A stretch of 64,000 nt of DNA, taken from the NCBI GenBank assembly GCA_022496205.1, contig WTXD01000008.1, positions 248,001 to 312,000 of the forward strand. Reading direction: 5' to 3'. This DNA comes from Gloeopeniophorella convolvens (taxonomy: Eukaryota > Basidiomycota > Agaricomycetes > Russulales). Below are positions 38,349-50,489 of the stretch, one piece after another (the stretch's first letter is position 1; each line of letters starts with the position of its first letter). A program made the translations under genes and the position numbers. Under the pieces are notes generated by a model. It saw only the letters and a program-made list of their open reading frames with translations, did not search any database and was not told the DNA's origin.

Positions 38349-40299
38349 CTACCACTTGACCCCGAGCCCAACCACCTCGCTCTCCACCGCCCGGTACTGC
38401 GTCCTGAACAGCGCCCTCCGCCGCTCCTCAGCCGCCGCGTCCCACCCCGCGGCCCCACCTCCCGCCGGCACGCACAGCTCGCGCAGCACCCGCGCCACAA
38501 GCGCCTCCACCGCGGCCGCTGCCGGCTCCACACCCGCAGCCTTGTCCGCGCCGCCGAGCCGCGGCGACGCGGGCGGCGTCGGCAGCGCGGGCGCGGGCGC
38601 GGCACCGCCCCAGTACGCCCGCTCGACCTCGCGCGTCCACGCGCGCGAGCTCCACGGCGCCTCGCCGGAGCTCGCCCCTGTGCCCGCGCCGGCCTCGGGC
38701 CGCACGCCCTCGGCCGCCCAGTCGCGCGCGAGGCCCTCTGCGTCCACGCTTGGCGGCCGCAGCTGCCCGCCGCCGCCGACGCACCCGCCGGGGCACGCCA
38801 TCACCTCGACATAGTCGTACGGCGGCTCGCCCGCCCTCGCGCGCAGCCCGCCCGCGAGGCGCCCCGCGGCCCCGCGCCCGACCTGCACGCCCGCGCCGCG
38901 CCCGACGCGCCGCACGACGTTCTGCAGGTTGCGGAAGCCGTAGCACGTCGCGCCGCGGAAGACGGGCGTGCCCGCGCCGTCGCGCAGCGTGTGCTCGGTG
39001 TAGTCGGCGCTGCGGAGCGTCTTGGACTCGAGTGTGAGCGGGGCGGGGGTGGCAAGCGCGACGGCCTGCATGAGCGTGTGCAGGTACGAGCCGGAGGACG
39101 AGCCGGGCGGCGTGAGGAGCTCCGGGAGGAGCGGCGGTGCGCGCGGCGGGAGAATCTCGTCTGCAGCGGGCGCCGCGAGGTCAACGCCGTGCTCGCGCGC
39201 GAGGCGAAGCAGCTCGCCGGTCGTGAGCACGCAGTCGACGTCGCGCGTCGCGTACTGCGCGTTGTAAAAGTCCGTGCGCGACGCCTCGAGCTTCTTGTCG
39301 TAGCACGGCATCACCGTGACGTGGTAGACCTCGTCTGGGCTGCGCGAGTCGGTCAGTCAGCGCGAGACGGGGCGGCGCGCGTGCGCATGCACGCACCGCT
39401 TGTTCCAGCGGCGCGGCGCGAGCCACTCCTTGACGAGTGTGCCCATCACTTGCTGCGGGCTCTTGGTGCCCGCGATGAAAGGCAGCATCTCGCCGTGCGT
39501 CTTCTCGGCGTAGCACACCCAGCCGGGGCACGCGCTCGCGAGCATCGGGAGCGCACCGCCCGCCTGCGCGCGCTCGCGCCGCTCGAAGAACTCACGCGTA
39601 TGCTCGCGCAGCGCGAGCTCCCGCGCGAACGTCGTGTCGAACACGTGTGCAAAGCCGAGCGTGTGCTGTGCGAACGCCTGTACGCGCCGGAGCATGTGCG
39701 GGAGCGGGATGGGGGTGCCGGGGGTCGGGCTCAGCGTCGCGGCGAGCGAGGCGAGCGACTGCGGCGCGATGGAGAGCACGGGGACGCGGTGTCCTGGCGC
39801 GCCTGGCGCGGGGTTCGCGCGGAGCACGGAGAGGACTTCGGTGTGCGATTGGAGGGTGATGAGGACGGACTCGGCGGAGGTGATGCAACCACTGCACGGA
39901 GCGGTGAGCGCAGTGCAGGTAAATATTGAACGAGATGGGTAGGCACGCACCTGCAGGCTAGACAGTCGTTCAGGCTGACCTCGGCTGGTTGGAGCTTCTG
40001 TGCGCTGCTGCTCGAGTCTGCACCGACTTCGTAGTAGGCGCCGTTCGCGTCTATTCGAATCTCAGTCTACGCACATAGGGGTCAGATCTCGGGAACCGGG
40101 AAAGCAGGCGTACAGACGCACCGCTGCATCCCCTGGTGTGCGGGCCTTTGGCGCATTGGTCTGCTCGACGGGCTTGATGCAGGCTTGGGCGGGTGTTATG
40201 TAGTCGTTCAGGTCCGTGAGGGTCTGTGTGAGAGGTGTCAGTTGAGATCTGGGGATGTACATAGGGTCTCCGACGCACCAGTGCACCTGAAAAGGCCAT
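38349..40299 (-). CDS. NAR1: Cytosolic Fe-S cluster assembly factor NAR1 (iron-only hydrogenase-like)
   Basis: Targeting-stage component of the cytosolic iron-sulfur assembly pathway. Starts at ATG 40299: MAFSGALTLTDLNDYITPAQ, with the N-terminal cluster Cys in QACIKPVE. Exons are joined at 40245/40292 and near 40070. NDCLACSGCITSAESVLI gives the remaining N-terminal cluster ligands. The hydrogenase-like cluster Cys residues lie in SACPGWVCYAEK, VMPCYDKKLEASR and MACPGGCVGGGGQ. No hydrogen activation is expected of this family. Stop at 38349-38351 after SEVVGLGVKW. The coding sequence is extremely GC-rich with third-position G/C, which produces long false antisense frames (for example 38991-39929 on plus). 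All expected ligands are present, so it should be functional. Confidence 0.92.
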
Positions 40300-42017
40300 G
40301 GTGGAGGATGGGGAGAGGATGTGGTGCGAGCGAGGATTTCAGGCCGAGTCGCGTTTGAGAACATCTCTCGGTCAATCTCGATGACAAACACATCGAGAAC
40401 AGTTCGCGGCCGACGCTCTCGGCCCCCCTCGGCTTTCTCAACCACCGCCGCGCTCTTCTCACCTCTACTTGCGTGGACTAACATCAGACTCGTTTTACCA
40501 ACCAGAAGACTCCCCTGTTCTGCAGAACTCACCCCTGACGACTATTTGCTCCGATACACTTCCTGGATATAATTGTGCCCGTTGGTGTCGAGCGGCTGGT
40601 AGAAGGCTGCTTTCACGTACACGTCGAGGGCAGCTCGTATCGTGCACGACGCCCCCGTTATGTCCAGCACAGATATGGCCTGGCGGTCGGCGTGGTAGGT
40701 TCCTCTGAGATGGCCGCAGCGGCTCTGACTTCCGAGGTCATACACGCAGCCAAGACGTGTTCATGTGACCGCCCAGTGCATTGCCCTCTTCTCTCCATTC
40801 TTTCAGGTCCTCTACCCTGTATCTCAACCTCCTCCCCGACGTATTACGTCCCGTAGGTGCTCGACCCAAGCAGCGACTGTGGAGAATGTCGACTCCGCAA
40901 GTGAAAAATCTCTGACAATGACGTTCAGTGTAGCTGTCGGAAAGGTTTGACTCACGAGGTCCCCAAAGAGAGTCCCACCGGGTAGTGGGGAGCAAGCCCT
41001 CGATAGCGCTCACGGCGAGCGCGCTTGCGTAGAGAGTTAATCGGCCTCAGGGCTTGGGACGCGGCGCCGCAGCTGGGGAGTGTTCTGGGGCTGGTCACAT
41101 CTGGGGCTTGTCTCTGCTGCGTGTGCTATGCCGCGAGCAGGGGGTCTGCAAACCAGAGACCGACTCTGATGGGATTGGCCGCGTTTGCATTCCAATTTCC
41201 ATCGAGTGTTGATGACAAAAGAACCACACGGTAGGCGGCCCAGGGTAACGACGCGGTCCAATAAGCGGTACGTACTCAAGTACTCATTCGCGACCGCTGG
41301 CAGACGGGGTAAATATGATGGCAGACCTTGGCAGACAGAGTACGGTGGCGGCGACTTGGACCGGTTGCTGGACTGGAATCCCAGTTCGGCCTACAACCGC
41401 GGGATTCTTTGGCGGGTCCGCCAGATAGCAACGACGTCTTCAACTCGAGGAAATGTGATATTTCGATATCTCGATACCCCCCAGCCGGTGCGGGACCTTC
41501 GCACGACGGACGCGGGGCGCCGTCGGTGTAGGGGCCCAGCGCGCAGGAGGTATCAGAACTTTCCGCGCCCGAGACGTGTCTCGCCGCCTCGCGCTAGTTG
41601 ATAGCAGACACAGTCCACGCCCATCAGGCGAGGGCGGAACCAACGCTTTCTCGAAACGGACCACGGTGTGGGGTTGTGCGCCATTGTGTGTAACTAATCT
41701 TAGTGCGGCCAAGTGCTCTTTCTGTATCCTTACATTCCGTGTACCTCCTTCCTGTCTTGCATGAGTACGGCTTTCTGATGGCACCATGAACTTTGTGCGC
41801 CACCGCGAGTCCTACGCCTTGCGGCGAATCTCAACCATGTGAAAAGCTCTTGAAAGCAAGTAGCAGACGGGCGGGTCCCACCCACCCGCGGAGCTCGGTC
41901 GTCCATGTTTACGGTGATCCGGCGTGTTACAGAAGTCCATCGGTACATTCAAAGGTATCCATAAGTTATGTAGCGAGCAGAACGGTGCGAATGCCAATGG
42001 AGTGGGTCCACCGGCCC
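40300..42017. other. 1.7 kb region upstream of NAR1, no firm gene
   Basis: Contains the NAR1 promoter (just above 40299) and the 3' end of the lyase gene near 42018. A minus-strand patch at 40542-41040 is protein-like and listed separately as a possible broken gene. Between 41040 and 42017 no frame has convincing composition. Confidence 0.4.
40542..41040 (-). pseudogene. Possible gene remnant, frames broken
   Basis: Three consecutive minus-strand stretches look coding but lie in different frames: LYASALAVSAIEGLLPTTRW (about 41030-40970), TLNVIVRDFSLAESTFSTVA then AAWVEHLRDVIRRGG (about 40945-40835), and VYDLGSQSRCGHLRGTYHAD through LDTNGHNYIQEVYRSK (40740-40542, stop TAG). The only GT-AG pairs bridging the first two are about 22 or 46 nt long and do not restore a clean frame. 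Either small introns were missed or the gene has decayed. No family is recognised. Confidence 0.28.
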
Positions 42018-43348
42018 TTAGAGAAGGAGTCCCAGCAGCGTGAAACTTGCGGTGAGGAGCACTGCCGCCGACACGCGTGCGCGGGTCTCTGCACCGCTCT
42101 TGACCGACTTGCCCTGGAGGTCGGACGGCGCGGTACCCGCAAACAGCTGGAAGTTGCGGAAGTACGTGTGCGTGAGGTTCTTGGGCGCCCAGGACGAGTC
42201 GTCGCCTATACAGGTAAGAGGTTACGTCAATCACGCCTCACTAGGGGGAACCCCGGGATCATAGACTCACCGCCAAAGAACGTGCTGAAGGCAAGGTCAG
42301 CATCGCACTCGGGCCCGATTGGAGATAGACTTACGAGAAGTACAGGCCACCTGCAGTGATGACGCTGCTGCTGCGGAAATCAAGGTCGTTCTGTTGCAAC
42401 GCCTGGACGTCGTTGAAGCTGCCAAACATGCTCTACATCAGCCAGAGCCCCGGGAGGACGGCGGCGTCGACTGACTAGAGTGTGACCTGGCCGTTCGCAA
42501 TGTTGGTCGGGCTGTTCAGCCGGGCAACGAGCGTGACACGGTTCCACCTGCCGTCATGCACCATCAGCACCGCACGGCTTGGCGTGCCACAGAGAATAAA
42601 TAACACGGACTTTCCGCTAGCAAAGCTAAACGACCCGCGGCTGAGACTGATGCCGAACTGGTCATTGCACTGCACGTTCGGATCGTTGCAGATGTTGTTC
42701 GGGCGCGGCACGTAGGCGTACACTGCGCAGCGGCTGCGCGTCAGTACGCAGCAGGAGCAGGACCCCGCGCTAGCGCAGCGCTCTGCACGCACCTTCGCCA
42801 GCGCCGTTCTTCCGCCACATCAGGCGCGTGCTGAAGCAGTTCGTGCCGTTCGCCTGGTTGCCGCCGGAGCAGTTGTTCGGGTCGGGCCCGCCGCGGAGGC
42901 CAGGGAGCTTGCCGCCCTTGACCCAGTCAAAGCCGTCGTCGAACGCGACCTCGTACGAAACCATCATGCTCTGGAACGGGTCGCCGCTCGTGTTCCAGAG
43001 CGCATACATCTGCGCGCCGCCGACGTTGTTGTCCTGGAAGCTGCCCGCGGGGTACTGCACCTGCAGAACGGGGCCCGCCGGCGGGCTGGCGCCGGGCGCG
43101 GGGGCCTGGGGGAAGGGGTCGGGCACGAAGACGAGGTTGGAGGCGCCGTTCTGGATGCGGCCCTTGGAGAGGCCCCAGTTGGCGGTCAGGAAGGACTGAG
43201 TGTCGGAGTTGCTGAGGGTGGCGGTGGGGAAGGCAAGCGAGGTGCTCGTGGAGAGGGAGAACTGGGATGCGGCGGAGGGTGCAGGGACCTGCTGCGAGCG
43301 TGCGTGGGCGGCGAGGAGGAGGGGTAAGGAGAGTGCGAGAGAGAACAT
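42018..43348 (-). CDS. Secreted polysaccharide lyase family 14-like protein with GPI-type tail
   Basis: Related to PL14 lyases that cleave uronic-acid polysaccharides such as glucuronan or alginate; fungal members are secreted or wall-bound. Start at ATG 43348: MFSLALSLPLLLAAHARSQQ, a clear signal peptide. Family blocks in order: ANWGLSKGRIQNGASNLVFV, VLQVQYPAGSFQDNNVGGAQ, SYEVAFDDGFDWVKGGKLPG then LRGGPDPNNCSGG, STRLMWRKNGAGE, VYAYVPRPNNIC, WNRVTLVARLNSPTNIANGQ, SSSVITAGGLYFS, TFFGGDDSSWAPKNLTHTYF. An apparent stop after GQVTL is removed by a 45-nt intron (join to YMFGSFNDVQ). The tail SAAVLLTASFTLLGLLL after a small-residue region suggests a GPI anchor. Substrate is not determinable here. 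Confidence 0.85.
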
Positions 43349-43666
43349 TGTAGAGTGTGTTGTGGGCGCGGCCCTGGAGGAAGAAAGCAAGAGACGAGAC
43401 ACAAAGACTCAAGTATAAGTATTAGTCAATCCTCTGGGTGCGCCCAGATTATTTCCCTGCCAAGAACAAGTCGCGGGGAGAAGAAAAGAACGGGCTGGTC
43501 GTCGCCGTCAATGGTGCAAGAGTTGTCATCGTCCCGTTTTGGCAGGCAGGTGCAGTGCAGTCCATGTCTGGTCCACATTGCAGCATCACACACCGCACAC
43601 TATCCTATCCTCTCCCGCCGCTCGCGCTGGCTTCCACACCGCTCCTTTCGTAGATCTCTCGAATCC
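43349..43666. promoter_or_regulatory. Divergent promoter between lyase and amino-acid transporter
   Basis: Only 318 bases separate the two start codons, so lyase (minus) and transporter (plus) must share this control region. No canonical TATA box is evident. The arrangement would allow co-regulation, which is inference. Confidence 0.45.
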
Positions 43667-45781
43667 ATGCTCGGCCGAAGTGCCCGCCAAAACGCGCACG
43701 CCGGCAGCGAGGCCAGCCAGCCGCTTCTCAACAGCTCTCACGACGATCTCGCGCCTCCGAATGGCGACGTCCTCTTTGCCATCGACGACGACGATGACCA
43801 GGAGAGCTCTGCGCTCGGTGAGGTGCCCGCTCAGAGCAAGGGCGACCACTCTGTGCGCTTTCAGGAGGAGGTGCAGGTCATAGCGCCCCCGCTGCGTTCC
43901 ACATACCAGAGCCGGGAGGCAGGCACGTCGCGTACCTCTGCGCGCGGAAACCCCCACTGATCGTGTCCTCCTGAACCAGAATACGAGCTCGACGATGACG
44001 ACCTTGATGATGACTCTGCTGCGCAAATAAACGTCGAGGACGGTCCCCGACGCAATCGTGGCCGCCGCGGTGACCAGACGATGCCGCTTCTGGTCGGCTT
44101 ACTAGACGCCTCGGAAGTGCGAAGAAGCCTGGACATTCCTATGGGCATGGAAGGCGTTCCTGACTACTCGGAACTCGATCTGGACGAGCTCGCTGCGAAG
44201 CAGAGCGCCGGAGGCGGGATGCTCAATTCAATCGCGAACATGGCCAACTCTATCCTCGGCGCCGGTGCGTAAACGCTGCGCTCCCAACAACCTGTACTCA
44301 CGACCATCCTCAGGGATCATCGGTACGCTGCGCTGCTGTGCTCGACTACCGTCGTGTCTCTGAGTCCTGCCAGGCCTGCCCTATGCCATCAGCCGAGCCG
44401 GCTTTTTCACAGGGATGTTCCTGCTCGTCGTGCTGTGCGGGGTCACAGACTGGACCATCCGGCTCATCGTCACAAACGCCAAGCTGAGCGGCACAAACTC
44501 GTACATCGGCATCATGGACCGGTGTTTTGGGTCCAGCGGGCGCGCCGCAGTCTCGTTCTTCCAGTTTTCTTTTGCATTTGGGGGTGCGTGCATCACACGC
44601 GTGCATGAGTTTGACTGAGGCTCTCGACAGGGATGTGCGCCTTTGGAATCATCATCGGTGCGTGCGTCGTACTCGAGCGCGCTCGGGCGCTCATGCTCCC
44701 GCAGGCGACACGATCCCGCACGTCGTCCGCTCCATATTCCCCACCCTCCCCACGATACCCGTCCTCTCGCTCCTCGCCGACCGCCAATTCGTCATCGCGC
44801 TCTGCACCATCGGCGTCTCCTACCCGCTGTCCCTGTACCGCAACATCCACAAGCTCTCCATCGCCTCCGGCCTCGCGCTCGTCGGGATGATCATCATCGT
44901 CACGTCGGTCATATTCGAGGGCCCGCTCGTCTCGCCGCTCCTCAAGGGCGACCCATCCAAGCGCTTCTCGATAGTCGAGCCGGGGATCTTCCAGGCCATC
45001 GGGGTCATCAGCTTTGCGTTTGTGTGCCACCACAACTCGCTGCTGATCTACGGGAGCCTGCGGACGCCCACGCTCGACCGCTTCGCGACGGTCACGCACG
45101 TGTCGACGGCGATGTCGCTCGTGGCGTGCTCGACGATGGCCGTGTCGGGGTACCTCGTCTTCACGGACAAGACGCAGGGCAACATCCTCAACAACTTCTC
45201 AGCTGTGAGCACCTCGCCGCGGCCTACTGACAACTCACGCCTGACGCGCACTAGAACGACACCCTAATCAACATCGCGCGGTTCTGCTTCGGGCTGAACA
45301 TGTTCACGACGCTCCCGCTAGAGCTCTTCGTGTGCCGCGAGGTGCGTCGTCCCCCATGCGTACCCCGCACAACAACGGCGCCGAAACGACGCACTGGCAG
45401 GTGGTAGAGCAGTACTTCTTCTCGCACGAGGCGTTCAGCATGCAGCGCCACGTCTTCTTCACCACCGTCATCCTCTTCGCCTCCATGTTCGGTGCGCGCG
45501 CCCCTATCCCTGCACACACCCGCTGACCCCCCGCACCAGTCTCGCTCATCACCTGCGACCTCGGCGTGATGCTCGAGATCACAGGTGGCGTCTCCGCGAC
45601 CGCGCTCGCGTACATCTTCCCCGCCGCGTGCTTCCTGAAGCTCAGCACCGCGCGCGGCGCGCGCAGCACGCTCCCCGCGTACGCGTGCGTCGCGTTCGGC
45701 GCGCTCGTGATGGTGCTCTCGCTCGCGCTCGCACTCGGCAAGGCGTGGACGCCCGCGGGGGATGCCAAGATCTGCCTGTAG
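43667..45781 (+). CDS. AVT-type amino-acid transporter (AAAP family)
   Basis: Probable vacuolar amino-acid/proton symporter or exporter. Start at ATG 43667 (MLGRSARQNAHAGSEASQPL). A long acidic cytosolic N-terminus (DDDDDQESS; YELDDDDLDDDS) precedes the transport core, which opens with GGGMLNSIANMANSILGAG-IIG-LPYAISRAGFF, the family's first-helix signature. About ten more helices follow, including VVLCGVTDWTIRLIV, RQFVIALCTIGVSYPLSLYR, IGVISFAFVCHHNSLLIYGS and VSTAMSLVACSTMAVSGYLV. The end is LALALGKAWTPAGDAKICL, stop 45779-45781. SFAFVCHHNSLLIYGSL is typical of AVT5/6/7 and SLC38-like members. The three-residue segment IIG sits in a very small exon near 44314. It converges on ERG8 with only 72 bp between the stop codons. 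Confidence 0.88.
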
Positions 45782-45853
45782 CCCGCGCGGGCCGTACTAT
45801 GTAGTACAATGTATCTAGAGGTATCGCAGTACACGGACACGGACTCGGGACCG

Positions 45854-47860
45854 CTACGCGCGCGCCGCCACGGCGGCCGCGAGCCCCGGCACGGCGTCGA
45901 GCTGCTCGAGCGCGACGCCCTGCGCCTGGCTCTCCTGCGCGAGCAGCGGCGCGATGCCCGGAAAGCCCGACCAGAGCCGCTCGACGCGCATGAGCGGCGG
46001 GTAGCCCGGCGTGTCGGCCGGGGGCACGACCATGAGCAGCCAGATTGCGTCAAAGCCGCCCGCTGTGGGTTGTGCGCGCGTGAGCCACAAAAGCGCGCGG
46101 GCGAGATATCGCGCGAGGGCGTTGCGCGAGGGGGTGGCACTAACCTCCGGGCACGCCGCCGCCGATGACGCCGGCCATGGACACGCTCGCGTTGAGCAGC
46201 TTGGTCTGCTGCGGCGGCTCGATCTCGACGCCAGAAAGCCTGCCCATCTCGCGCATCTTGTTGCGGATTTGCTGCGCGCACATAGCACGGCGCCTCAGCA
46301 TTCACGGCGGCACAGACGGCGGGCGGGCGTACGTACCTCGGTGAGCAGGTGCGCCTCGTAGAACGCCTCCAGGCACGTCGACTGCGCCTGGTGCATATTA
46401 GGGTTCGCGAGCCACTGTGGCAAGAGCGCGTGAGCACTGGTGCTTCGTGGGCGGCAGCCGTGCACGGCAGGCCGGAACGGAAGCGGAACCGCGCGCGCTC
46501 AGGGGCGCTCAGGGGGAAGGGGGAGGGAAATGGGGGAGCGCCGCACCTGCACGGGCTGCAGCCCAGAGACCCACCGCACGGTCTCGACGTACGCGTTCTC
46601 GTCGCGCGCGTGGAGCTCCGTGAGGCGCGCGAGAGTTTCTCCGAGCGACGTGTTGCTCTGGTCGAGGGAGGTCCAGAGCGAGTGCGCTGCGGGGTCCGCG
46701 CGCACGCGATAAGGCTCCAGCCCTACACAAGGATGAAACGGGGCGCGCACCTTGTGCGCTGTTCTCGGTGCGCCACTTGAGCACCTGGCCGACCAGCAGG
46801 GGCGTGTTGCTCCCCGCGTGGATGTCCGCGAGCAGGAGACGCGTGCACGGCGGGAGCGCGAAGGGCTTCACGCTAAAGTCCCACGCGTTGTTCTGCGGCG
46901 CCAATATCGGAAGAAGGGGCTGCGCGCCCGCCTGAACGGGAATAAGGCTGGGAGGTCGCGGCGCGGAGAGGCAGAGTCGCGCGCACCGCGTCGCCCATGA
47001 GCGGCTTGAGTACGGCCGGGCTGAAACGCGTGTATAATTGGCTGCCGAATACGGCAGCGGAGACGTCGAAGCCGGAGCCGACCTTGCCCTGCGCGAGACA
47101 GTGCACGAACTGCGCCACATTGTGCGCGAGGTGCCGCGCGGGCGCGCTCGCGAGCTCCGCGGGCGCGATGAGGCCGCTCTGGACGAGCAGCGCGGTGACG
47201 AGGGAGGTGATGAGCGCGGCGGAGGATCCGAGCCCGGTCTTGGACACTTCCGCGAGCGCTACGCCCGTTGGGCCGAACGGGGGTAGCTGCCCGAGAGATG
47301 CGAGCGAGACGGGGAGGCCGCGGGCCTTGAGCTACAGGATTGGGAGCGGTGAGTGGTGAGCGTTGTGCGATCTAAAAGGGGATACGCTGCCTGGTCCTGT
47401 TGCGAGTAGAAATCATTGTCTCCGACTATCGTGATGTCGAGGCCGGTGCCCAGAGCCTGGCTGAGCTTCGCGGGGCCTGTCGCTTCCAGTGCGAGCGACA
47501 GGGTCTTTTGCAGAGCAAGGTGTACAAATTTATTTGTCGACGCGGACGAGCTTCGTTGAAGGCCCGGTATATGCATCAGAATAGGGTTTACCGGCCAGGA
47601 GGTTACCACAAGTACCTTTTCACCTGAGACACGTGAAGAGATGGCGGGGACGCGGTCTCGGCGATTGACCAGGAATATGACCAGGTCGCGTTGGCAAACT
47701 GTGGCGATCTGACGACGATCTTGTTCGCGCTCCCTGGACTTATTACGGTGTAGAAGCGGGACGAGGTGGATACGACGACGCCGGAGTAAGCAGGGTCGAG
47801 GACGAGGTAGCCTCCCGCCAGGAGGACCTTTCCCGGTGCGGAGACGACTATGGAGGACAT
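45854..47860 (-). CDS. ERG8: Phosphomevalonate kinase
   Basis: Converts phosphomevalonate to diphosphomevalonate with ATP in the mevalonate pathway, feeding ergosterol and other isoprenoids. Start at ATG 47860: MSSIVVSAPGKVLLAGGYLV, the family's N-terminus; the frame is open upstream but this start is canonical. The GHMP kinase ATP loop is KTGLGSSAALITSLVTALL, and KVGSGFDVSAAVFGSQLYTR follows. C-terminal blocks include LLADIHAGSNTPLLVGQVLK, SLGETLARLTELHARDENAY and the glycine-rich VSMAGVIGGGVPGGGFDAIW. Ends GLAAAVAARA, stop TAG 45854-45856. About six short introns are bridged in frame. Apparently intact and full length. Confidence 0.92.
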
Positions 47861-48940
47861 GAGAGAGGAGGACTGGGCGTCTGGACAAGGAGGGGATGGT
47901 CTCCCTTGAAATAGCCCGGCGGCCTTGAGCCCGGCTGCATCCAACTCGACTTGTCCGATTAACTCGCCTCGAACCATTCACAGGATGAGGTAAGCGTCCT
48001 CTCCTCTCTCAACTCAAATATTCCTTCCGGCCCAGGCGGCCTCTGCATCATTAACTTGGGCCTCACTAATTCAACGGCCTGCAGCGACGCTCATCAGCCT
48101 CGCGCGTTTGTTTCACCTCTCGATGCGCTCGCGACGCTTTTTAAATTCTGGCCTGCAATTTGCGTGCGCGCGTCAGTCGGACATCTTCCAGTGACACCCC
48201 TTCATACCTCTTTTCCGGCCCACAGAACGCAGCGTATGTTTCCCCCTTGGGGTGCTCACGCGCCAATCCCGGATCCCATCAAGAGTTCTGCCCACGCGAC
48301 GCGTCGGAGTGGGTCGTGACCTTTTCTTTGGTTCGGAACAACGTTCCACCAATTGCTGGCCTTTGTTGGCACAGGCCTGACATTCCACAGGCCCTGCCGC
48401 ACCGATCATCCAACCCAACTTTGAAGCCCGACTTCCGGACGGTCTTCCATGACAGATAAGACCGGCACCTGATATAATCAAATCACTACATCTGTATGTC
48501 TTGGGCACCGTGGTAAAACTTGGCCGCCACCGCGCATTGGCCAGCCTTAAAGATAGCTCGGGGCCTGCACAACACGTGCCTGGATGCGTTACAACGCTTC
48601 GAGTTCCCTGCACTCCGAGATGTTCCCACAACGTTGCCGCCGTGGTTGGATCACTGGGCTTCTCGCGGGATTCGGCAACTGACGCGGACGGAGGACAGAT
48701 CTACTGCTCTGCGAACGCCAAGGGCGCACGTTGGTCAATGACAGGATACTCGTGCCAAATTAGGCGCGTTCAATCGACTCGGACTCGGAAGGCTCTGCTG
48801 TGCCACTTCGGCCGATCTAAGTAGAATGAAGCCAAGTCTCTTCTCCCTGCGGGTGTAGCGCGGGCCGAGAGATTCCCACTGGGCGAAGCTACCCGTGGTC
48901 GCTGCAGACACCCACACATAAGTTGTCCCCCAACCAAGTG
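47861..48940. other. 1.1 kb divergent promoter interval
   Basis: Between the start codons of ERG8 (minus) and the phosphoesterase gene (plus). Upstream-only open frames here (for example 48173-48631 on minus) lack coding character. No TATA box, repeat or RNA gene is clear. Confidence 0.4.
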
Positions 48941-50489
48941 ATGTGGGTGCCCAGGTACTCCCTGCGGACGCTCCGCTTTTCCTGCCTCGCGGTCGTCCTG
49001 TGGTGCGAGGTTGGCGTCTTCCTTGCCGCTGGCGTGCGGTGCTCCTGGCCATCCCCAGTACGTGACCCTGTTCGCGTCATGCGCAGATCTATTTAAAGCG
49101 CCGTTGAGCAGCCCCCCGGAGAACAACAGAAAGCAACGGGCGATCATGGAGGGCCCAGGGCGACTCGCGTCCTCGTCGTCGCCGACCCGCAGATCCTCGA
49201 CGAAAACTCCTATCCAGAGCGCGGCCGAGTCACCTCCGTCCTGAGCCAGATCTTCGTTGACATGTACCTGCGCAAGGCATGGCGCGTCGCGAAGGGCACA
49301 GGCCCAGATGCGGTCGTCTTCCTCGGAGACATGATGGACAATGGGTTCGCAAATATAACCATGAGCAAGTGCGTGGCTCCCATCCGTTCTCACCTGCCTT
49401 CCTAAGTCTCGCAGGTACCAGGAATACCACGCTCGCTTCTTATCAATATTCTCGGTTCCCGCGTCGCTCCCGGTTTACTACCTGCCAGGCAACCACGACG
49501 TCGGCCTTGGGCACACAGACGACACGTCCCCGTTCGCGCGCTCGCGATACAGCGCCGCCTTCGGCCCGCTCTCCCGCCACGTCGTCCTCGGCGGCCATTC
49601 GCTGCTCATGGTCGATTCGCCCGCGCTGGTGGACGAAGACTGGCGCCGCACCGAGGCGCGCGAGGACCGCGGGAGCGGGCTCCCACACGACCTCCGTGAT
49701 CTGCAGCACCTGCGCGCGCAGCACGCAGCAGGTGAGCACACCGCTGCTTATCGGCCGTCCGACGCCTCGCGGCTGATGACAAAATCACGCTGAGACGCGC
49801 CGTTGATCCTGTTCTCGCATATCCCGCTCTACCGCGCGCCCGACGCCGACTGCGGGCCTCTCCGCGAGAGGGGCAGCAGCATCCCCATTGCGCGCGGGCA
49901 CGGCTACCAGACGGTCCTGAGCGGGCCGACGTCCCAGCTGCTCCTGAACGAGTTCCGCCCCGCGCTGGTATTCAGGTAAGCAGCCCCTATCCCGCCTCCG
50001 ATAATACCAATGCGGTGCAGCGGCGACGACCACGACTACTGCGCGCACACCCATGTCCTGCCCGACGGGCGCCGCGTCCCCGAGGTCACCATCAAGTCGC
50101 TCTCGATCGCGATGGGCATCCGCCAGCCCGGCCTCCAGCTGCTCGCGCTCGCGCCCGGCACGCGCACGCACGCGCACCGGCCGTGCGCGTTGCCCGACCA
50201 GCTGCGCATGTACATGTGGGTGTATGCGCCGCTGGCGCTCGCGATGCTCGCGCTGGTCGCGGTGCGTGAGGCCGCCGCGGTGCCGCTCCGCGCCAGCCAC
50301 AAGCGGGAGGCGAAGCGCTCGCTCGAGCTGCCCGCGTACGGTGCGCCGGTGCAAGCGCCCGCGCTCACGCCTTCGCCGCCGCCGCGCCGGCGGCGGGCGT
50401 ACCCGCTACGTATCTTATGGGCCGCGTGGGCCGTGGCATGGCCCGCGCTGGCTCTGTACTCGTCCGTTGCGGTCTCAGTGTTCTGGTAG
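48941..50489 (+). CDS. Cdc1/Ted1-type ER metallophosphoesterase (MPPE1/PGAP5 family)
   Basis: Calcineurin-like phosphoesterase; family members remove ethanolamine phosphate from GPI-anchor mannoses in the ER so that GPI proteins can leave. Start at ATG 48941 (MWVPRYSLRTLRFSC) with a signal anchor (LAVVLWCEVGVFLAAGV). Metal-site motifs are in order: VVADPQILDE, VVFLGDMMDNG, YYLPGNHDVG, FSHIPLYRAPDADC and SGDDHDYCAHTH, all in the form typical of this family. C-terminal spans are MYMWVYAPLALAMLALVAV and ILWAAWAVAWPALALYSS, end SVFW. The first join (WPSP-KATGD, donor 49060, acceptor near 49122) is phase 0. Which of Cdc1 or Ted1 is closer was not resolved. Confidence 0.88.

Noticed and set aside
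38991..39929. Long plus-strand open frame (312 codons) opposite NAR1
   Set aside because: It is the antisense of a very GC-rich NAR1 coding exon; its Arg/Glu/Leu-rich composition follows from codon bias, and NAR1 motifs on the minus strand are unambiguous.
42420..42490. Nonsense codons in the PL14-like gene after GQVTL
   Set aside because: A 45-nt intron (GTCAGT ... GTAGAG) removes them and restores YMFGSFNDVQALQQNDLDF, which fits the family.
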